A program made the translations under genes and the position numbers. Below, piece by piece: positions 6,875 to 10,209 of a stretch of 10,209 bases of DNA (position 1 is its first letter; each line of letters starts with the position of its first letter). This DNA comes from Deltaproteobacteria bacterium UBA5329 (GTDB taxonomy: Bacteria; Desulfobacterota; Syntrophorhabdia; Syntrophorhabdales; Syntrophorhabdaceae), in assembly GCA_002408185.1 (NCBI GenBank), contig DHQV01000024.1, positions 1 to 10,209 on the forward strand, read 5' to 3'. The notes under the pieces were generated by a model. The model was not told the origin of the DNA and searched no databases. It saw only the letters and a program-made list of their open reading frames with translations.

Positions 6875-6903
6875 ACACTAACACCCGTATCGGCCCCTGT
6901 CAA
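6875..6903 (-). promoter_or_regulatory. Sigma70-like promoter of the amino-sugar cluster
   Basis: On the minus strand there is a perfect -35 TTGACA (6903-6898), a 17-base spacer, and a -10 TAGTGT (6880-6875) that keeps the most conserved T1, A2 and T6. The predicted start near 6868 would give a leader of about 100 bases before the ATG at 6766. It is the best promoter match in this spacer. Confidence 0.5.
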
Positions 6904-6928
6904 CATATCCGGCTTGCAATTATTGGAT

Positions 6929-6941
6929 GTTTGCTGCAAAC
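6929..6941. promoter_or_regulatory. 13-base palindrome upstream of the cluster promoter
   Basis: GTTTGC-T-GCAAAC is a perfect palindrome around one base. It lies 25 bases upstream of the -35 box, which is a typical activator-site distance. The bound factor, if any, is unknown. Confidence 0.35.
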
Positions 6942-7086
6942 CCGACTCTCCCGAAAATGGGCCAGCCTTGCCTTTGACCAATGCGTTGCCAGCCTGAAAA
7001 ATACCCGGGGAGATGGGTGCTTTACTGCAACATAACCTGCACGGCCACCCGGGTAGATTTCCCTTTTTACCTCCAGAATCCCCCTG

Positions 7087-7113
7087 TTGTCAATCCCTAT
7101 TTTCCAGTATACT
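7087..7113 (+). promoter_or_regulatory. Weak promoter candidate for the exported protein gene
   Basis: TTGTCA (7087-7092) and TATACT (7108-7113) are each close to consensus, but the spacer is only 15 bases and the leader would be about 170 bases. It is an alternative to the candidate at 7205-7233. Confidence 0.25.
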
Positions 7114-7204
7114 AGGCTACGGGTAACATGGCATTATTTAGTAAGGTTTTTTACCATATCATATGTAGGGTCTAGCACTACCAACACGTTGGCAAGTGTT
7201 CATC

Positions 7205-7233
7205 TTGATGATCGGTCAGCCTTATTCTTTACT
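7205..7233 (+). promoter_or_regulatory. Promoter candidate for the exported protein gene
   Basis: TTGATG (7205-7210, 4 of 6) and TTTACT (7228-7233, 4 of 6) are separated by 17 bases. Transcription would start near 7240, about 49 bases before the ATG at 7289. Spacing and position are good, but the boxes are imperfect. Confidence 0.3.
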
Positions 7234-7288
7234 CCTCCATTGTTACAGGTTATGATACCGAAAAAAATCAGGGGGATCTTACAGGATA

Positions 7289-8032
7289 ATGACGCGAAAT
7301 ATCTTTTGGCCGAAAATAGTCATATTCACCGTTCTGCTCGCAGCTTCCGCGCTGTTCTTCCCACATGCGTCAGAGGCGGCACGGCGCAAGCCGCTGCATA
7401 CAGGCAAGGATGTCAGAGGGCTGACGTTTGAAGAATTCTGGTCGAAGGCCCGTGAAGAAACGTCACAGTGGGGAGGGAACCGGCTCAGGGTGCGCAGGAT
7501 CGCATCTCTCTCCGTTATCGGCTTTGATGCCCGTAATGGACGCTCGCCCGCATGGGAGGCGCAATTTGTGCGGTGCAATAGAGACAGGGCCCCTGCTGTC
7601 GGTGGAGAAGAGGGCGCTCCGGTAAGATCCTGCGTCGGAAGAACGATCACGGTCCGCCTGATCGAAACCGGGGTTACCGGGACCACGACGGGACTGCAGG
7701 TTTCAAAGGAGGCTCATTTCCGGGGGCCCGCCATTCCGGTCGAAAGGATAATGGTCACCCCACGGAAAGCCGAGGATACGGCGAACTCCTATCGGCAGCA
7801 CAATCCGGTGGAGACGGACGCATACGCCTACGAATTAAAGTACGATCAGCGCAAGGATATACCCGTCTGGGCAATAAAGAGAACGTGCGGATATAAAGGC
7901 AAGGCCGAAGGGCGCTGCATTCAGGGTGATCACTGGATAGTAAAAGTGAATGCCGAATCGGGAGAGGTCATAGTACCGGAGAAGAGGGAAAAAAAGGAAA
8001 AGCCTTCCAAGCCACAGGCTGAAAAACAATAA
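7289..8032 (+). CDS. Exported four-cysteine protein, function unknown
   Basis: The protein has 247 residues. The N-terminus is a Sec-type signal peptide: basic start MTRNIFWPK, hydrophobic core to about residue 24, and a likely signal peptidase I cut after A30 (ASEA|AR). The mature protein contains exactly four cysteines (C96, C115, C200, C210), consistent with two disulfides in an oxidising periplasm. It ends in a charged Lys/Glu/Pro-rich tail (about 231-247). Residues 192-229 (VWAIKRTC...GDHWIVKVNAESGEVI) vaguely resemble a PepSY-like strand-turn pattern, with the W-V-x-N-x-x-S-G-E-V type ending, but I cannot assign the family. The ribosome site is weak (AGGA very close to the ATG). It is transcribed away from the amino-sugar cluster and toward the thiamine-diphosphate enzyme gene, and stands alone. 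A lipoprotein box is absent. Confidence 0.8.
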   Translation: MTRNIFWPKIVIFTVLLAASALFFPHASEAARRKPLHTGKDVRGLTFEEFWSKAREETSQWGGNRLRVRRIASLSVIGFDARNGRSPAWEAQFVRCNRDRAPAVGGEEGAPVRSCVGRTITVRLIETGVTGTTTGLQVSKEAHFRGPAIPVERIMVTPRKAEDTANSYRQHNPVETDAYAYELKYDQRKDIPVWAIKRTCGYKGKAEGRCIQGDHWIVKVNAESGEVIVPEKREKKEKPSKPQAEKQ

Positions 8033-8058
8033 CGGCGATAACGGAAGGGAAAAACCCG

Positions 8059-8072
8059 GTTCTAGGTTCTGG
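8059..8072. repeat. Heptamer microrepeat GTTCTAG/GTTCTGG
   Basis: Two tandem heptamers lie just after the exported-protein gene. The same motif returns inverted at 8143-8153, so that GGTTCTAGGTT (8058-8068) and AACCTAGAACC (8143-8153) form a perfect 11-base inverted repeat with a 74-base loop. The motif resembles GTTCTAC tandem units at 9904-9917. Confidence 0.55.
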
Positions 8073-8174
8073 ATTAAAAACCAATCATTCCAATTAATTG
8101 CACAAGTCACTAAAAGCGTTTACAACTGAGAAGTTACTCTTTAACCTAGAACCTGGAGGTCATATGCAAGATAA

Positions 8175-8197
8175 ACGACTATCATCTCTATAGTTGT
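8175..8197 (+). terminator. Weak hairpin in the convergent spacer
   Basis: ACGACTAT (8175-8182) pairs with ATAGTTGT (8190-8197) with one G-U in the plus-strand RNA and a 7-base loop, followed by the AT-rich TCATTTATTA. On the minus strand the same pair becomes an A-C mismatch, so the signal, if real, favours the plus-strand gene ending at 8032. There is no strong T tract. Confidence 0.25.
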
Positions 8198-8240
8198 CAT
8201 TTATTATGCTATCAACCCCTCGAACCTCAAACCATCTTGC

Positions 8241-9797
8241 TTACGTCTTCACCATCATCTCTATCAAATGCGGCCCCGGTTCTTTTATCGAGCGTTTCAT
8301 GTGGTCCGCCAGCTGCCTTGCATCGTCCACACGCACGGCTGGTACGCCCAGGCTGTGCGAAAGGGACACCCAATCGATCGCCGGGTGATCGATGTCTACA
8401 AGGCGGTGAGCGTTTTCTCCGAAGTCTTTGAGGCCCGCCCGCTCCAATTCGACGGCTATGATATTGTAGCCCCTGTTATTACAGATAAGGGTGGTGATAT
8501 CCAGGTTTTCGCGCGCCATTGTCCAAAGGGCCTGAACGGTATACATGGCGCTTCCGTCGGCCTGTATGTTGATGACCGGTCTGTCAGGTGCTGCGAACGA
8601 GGCCCCTACGGCGCAGGGCATACCGTAGCCTATCGACCCGCCCGTAATGGCGAGAAGGCCATGCGAAGGACTTGTATGCGAGACCGAATAGAAAGGAAAT
8701 GTCGTCGTGATCCCCTCATCGACAACGATAGCGCCTTCAGGCAGAACGGCTGCAATGGCGGAGCAGACCACGTCTGACGTGAGGGGCCCTGTCGGGACCG
8801 ACGGCGCCTGCCAGGCATGCCTTTCTTCTGCCGTAGATAGAGCGTTCTTCTTTTTCCCGACAAGATCTTCAAGGTGTTCGAGCACCGGCATCATACTGTA
8901 ACCAGGGCCCGGTATGGATATCGTGCGGGTTGTATCCGGAATGACCCGGCTCGGTGTACCCTCATACCCGAAAAATGTAACGGGATCATGCGCCCCGACG
9001 AGCACGATGGTCTCGTAACCAGACATCAGTTTGAGAGCGCCTTCCGGAAAATAAGGGACCCTCTTCACTATGGGAAGTCCTTTCCCTCTATCGATATAGC
9101 CCGGAAAAGTATTCGCAAGAAGATCGCAGCCGGTCGCCGCAGATATCCTTTGCGCTATCTCGAGGCCATCCTTCCGCAGCAGCCGATTTCCCAGGAGCAT
9201 GGCAGTCTTCTTTCCCTTTGTCATGGCCGAAGCGGCCTCTTTCATCAATGCCGTGTCCAAAGACCGGTAGGCCGGTTCTTTTTTGACGACACGGAAATTA
9301 TCGAAGCGTGAGGCTTGAAAATCTGCAGGGATTATCAGGCTAGCTATCTGCCCTACCCTGCTCGCCGCAATAACGGCGGCTGTGTCCCGGGAAAGGCTGC
9401 CTGCCTGCCGCGTCGTTCTCATCCATCCCGACACGGTGCGTGCAAGCGACCTGATATCCGAATTCAAAGGAGGGTCGGCATCGCGATGCCATGAAGCGTG
9501 TTCACCGATCAGGTTTACGACGGGACATTCCGCCCGCCGGGCATTATGAAGGTACGCTATCCCATTGGCAAGGCCGGGGCCAAGGTGCAGAAGAGTCATT
9601 GCCGGCCTGTTGAGCACACGCCCGTACCCGTCAGCCGCCCCGGTGCAAACCCCTTCAAAAAGCCCGAGTACGGCCCGTACCCCGGGGTGCCTGTCAAGCG
9701 CCGCAACTATAGGTATCTCTGTCGTCCCCGCATTTGCAAAACAAATATCGACCCCGTTCGCAGCCGCAGTCTCAAGGATAATATCCGCGCCAGTCAT
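8241..9797 (-). CDS. Thiamine-diphosphate enzyme, acetolactate synthase / benzoylformate decarboxylase superfamily (IlvX-like)
   Basis: The 518 residues have the three-domain layout of pyruvate-oxidase-type enzymes. Residues 1-170 form the pyrimidine-binding domain, with the cofactor-activating glutamate in LGLFEGVCTGAADGYGR (E48). Residues about 180-320 form the central domain. Residues about 340-518 form the pyrophosphate domain, with GGSIGYGMPCAVGA (386-399) and the metal/diphosphate motif from ADGS (D414) to NN (440-441). HLGPGLANGIAYLHNARRA (71-89) is typical of short proteins often named acetolactate synthase large subunit or IlvX, whose substrates are generally unproven. The start at 9797 is set by GGAGGA seven bases upstream and by family homology; an upstream extension reads into a repeat. 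No small regulatory subunit gene adjoins it, so a 2-oxo-acid decarboxylase or carboligase other than the biosynthetic IlvBN enzyme is likely. Confidence 0.9.
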   Translation of the reverse strand: MTGADIILETAAANGVDICFANAGTTEIPIVAALDRHPGVRAVLGLFEGVCTGAADGYGRVLNRPAMTLLHLGPGLANGIAYLHNARRAECPVVNLIGEHASWHRDADPPLNSDIRSLARTVSGWMRTTRQAGSLSRDTAAVIAASRVGQIASLIIPADFQASRFDNFRVVKKEPAYRSLDTALMKEAASAMTKGKKTAMLLGNRLLRKDGLEIAQRISAATGCDLLANTFPGYIDRGKGLPIVKRVPYFPEGALKLMSGYETIVLVGAHDPVTFFGYEGTPSRVIPDTTRTISIPGPGYSMMPVLEHLEDLVGKKKNALSTAEERHAWQAPSVPTGPLTSDVVCSAIAAVLPEGAIVVDEGITTTFPFYSVSHTSPSHGLLAITGGSIGYGMPCAVGASFAAPDRPVINIQADGSAMYTVQALWTMARENLDITTLICNNRGYNIIAVELERAGLKDFGENAHRLVDIDHPAIDWVSLSHSLGVPAVRVDDARQLADHMKRSIKEPGPHLIEMMVKT

Positions 9798-9804
9798 CAG
9801 TCCA

Positions 9805-9810
9805 TCCTCC
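9805..9810 (-). promoter_or_regulatory. Ribosome binding site deciding the start of the thiamine-diphosphate enzyme
   Basis: GGAGGA on the minus strand lies 7 bases before the ATG at 9797. It supports this start over an in-frame start at 9983 that would translate repeat DNA. Confidence 0.8.
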
Positions 9811-9828
9811 AAAGCACGTTTTTTTCTG

Positions 9829-9858
9829 AGTATAACAATACTTGCTCCGGAAGGTAAA
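9829..9858 (-). promoter_or_regulatory. Promoter of the thiamine-diphosphate enzyme gene
   Basis: On the minus strand there is TTTACC (9858-9853, 4 of 6), an 18-base spacer and TATACT (9834-9829, 5 of 6). Transcription would start near 9822, giving a leader of about 25 bases that just holds the ribosome binding site. Position and -10 match make it credible. Confidence 0.5.
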
Positions 9859-9873
9859 TCGGAAACGTGATGG

Positions 9874-9917
9874 GTGAGGAGTGAGGAGAAAAAGAGGTTC
9901 TTCGTTCTACGTTCTAC
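9874..9917. repeat. Two sets of heptamer microrepeats
   Basis: GTGAGGA is repeated exactly in tandem (9874-9887). A second run, GTTCTTC-GTTCTAC-GTTCTAC, fills 9897-9917. The first set resembles the GAGTGAGGA units upstream of ygiQ. The second set resembles GTTCTAG units after the exported-protein gene. Both lie between the enzyme promoter and element B. Confidence 0.65.
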
Positions 9918-9940
9918 GCACGAAACCTTCCACCAGCCCC

Positions 9941-10099
9941 CGTCATCCCGGCTTGCCGGAATCCAGTGTCTCTGTAGTTGCATTTATCACATGATATTAA
10001 AAACTTGCAACAGTCGCCCCTTGAATTACATATCGTCCCGATCAATTACAAAAACCGCAAAGACACTGGATTCCGGCGCAAAAAGACGTCGGAATGACG
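9941..10099. mobile_element. Palindromic intergenic element, copy B (MITE-like)
   Basis: An element of about 159 bases has inverted arms. The outer ends CGTCATCCCG (9941-9950) and the complement of CGGAATGACG (10090-10099) match at 9 of 10. The inner blocks 9956-9974 and 10058-10076 are inverted copies at 18 of 19 bases. The core (9975-10057) is AT-rich, without coding capacity, and unlike the core of copy A. The right arm has extra bases (GCAAAAAGACGT) absent from the left arm, as in copy A. The shared arms with divergent cores suggest a family of miniature elements moved by an enzyme encoded elsewhere, or a dispersed palindrome family. Confidence 0.7.
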
Positions 10100-10104
10100 A
10101 CCTG

Positions 10105-10181
10105 AAGGGAATTGCGACACAGCCTCCAAGTGCCGGAATGACAAAGGGAATTGCGACACAGCCTCCAAGTGCCGGAATGAC
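10105..10181. repeat. 38-base tandem duplication
   Basis: An identical 38-base unit occurs at 10105-10142 and 10144-10181, separated by a single A (period 39). Each unit starts AAGGGAATTGCGACACAG and ends GCCGGAATGAC. The end is the same GGAATGAC that closes element B (10091-10098), so this may be expansion of the element's edge or a further related repeat. With only two units and a 1-base gap it is not a CRISPR array. Confidence 0.85.
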
Positions 10182-10209
10182 AACACGAAAGCGCGACTCC
10201 AACCATCGA

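Larger units (their letters stand above)
6767..7288. other. Divergent regulatory spacer, no gene
   Basis: This lies between the divergently transcribed amino-sugar cluster and the exported-protein gene. Short open frames here (for example 6832-7035) lack ribosome binding sites and recognisable protein features. It contains a good minus-strand promoter, an inverted repeat in the leader, an upstream 13-base palindrome and weaker plus-strand promoter candidates. Two further short palindromes, CATAT-C-ATATG (7155-7165) and CCAAC-AC-GTTGG (7181-7192), could be operators but have no recognised owner. Confidence 0.6.
9798..10209. other. Repeat-rich spacer upstream of the thiamine-diphosphate enzyme
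   Basis: No gene is supported here up to the window edge. It contains the enzyme promoter and ribosome binding site, heptamer microrepeats, element B and a 38-base tandem duplication. The last 28 bases (10182-10209) show nothing recognisable. Its order of parts parallels the spacer upstream of ygiQ: gene start, purine-rich heptamers, then a palindromic element. Confidence 0.7.

Noticed and set aside
6832..7035. Short plus-strand open frame of 67 codons
   Set aside because: There is no ribosome binding site and no recognisable protein features, and it overlaps the predicted minus-strand promoter.
7087..7431. Plus-strand open frame beginning with TTG
   Set aside because: It overlaps the signal-peptide gene in another frame, uses a rare start without a ribosome site, and shows no protein family character.
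8268..9870. Plus-strand open frames opposite the thiamine-diphosphate enzyme
   Set aside because: They are antisense shadows of an intact enzyme gene with conserved cofactor motifs.
9798..9983. 62-residue N-terminal extension of the thiamine-diphosphate enzyme
   Set aside because: It reads through microrepeats and the left arm of element B and crosses the predicted promoter; a strong ribosome binding site marks 9797.
10105..10181. CRISPR array
   Set aside because: There are only two units separated by one base, with no spacers and no cas genes.

Overview
The window looks like a piece of chromosome from a Gram-negative, probably anaerobic bacterium. Desulfobacterota (a Syntrophia-like lineage) is my best guess. 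It rests on protein flavour (YgiQ radical SAM, the GlmM variant, an IlvX-like thiamine-diphosphate enzyme) and on the dispersed CGTCATYCCGG...CCGGAATGACG repeats. No rRNA, tRNA, CRISPR array, phage gene or intact transposase is visible.

Layout. (1) 40-1815, minus: ygiQ radical SAM gene. (2) 1816-2228: repeat-rich spacer with heptamer microrepeats, an insertion-sequence-end-like scar and palindromic element A. (3) 2229-6766, minus: a tight four-gene cluster. In transcription order it is a left-handed beta-helix (GlmU acetyltransferase-like) gene, glmM, a divergent nagB-family gene, and a winged-helix/nucleotidyltransferase-fold gene. Gaps are 29, 42 and 18 bases, with clear Shine-Dalgarno sites before the first three genes. 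(4) 6767-7288: divergent regulatory spacer with a good sigma70-like promoter for the cluster. (5) 7289-8032, plus: exported four-cysteine protein of unknown function. (6) 8033-8240: convergent spacer. (7) 8241-9797, minus: thiamine-diphosphate enzyme of the acetolactate synthase/benzoylformate decarboxylase superfamily, with its own promoter and ribosome binding site. (8) 9798-10209: a second repeat-rich spacer with heptamer microrepeats, palindromic element B and a 38-base tandem duplication.

How the genes may work together. The cluster encodes parts of amino-sugar phosphate metabolism: GlmM interconverts glucosamine-6-P and glucosamine-1-P, the beta-helix protein could acetylate glucosamine-1-P, and the NagB-family protein would act at the fructose-6-P/glucosamine-6-P step. 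However, the NagB-like protein lacks two residues important in E. coli NagB, the GlmU-like protein has no uridylyltransferase domain, and the last gene is a nucleotidyltransferase-fold protein of a different fold class. The cluster is therefore either a partial UDP-GlcNAc route completed elsewhere or a variant pathway. This is the most biologically interesting coding signal here. The other notable signal is the related repeat architecture of the two spacers upstream of ygiQ and of the thiamine-diphosphate enzyme.
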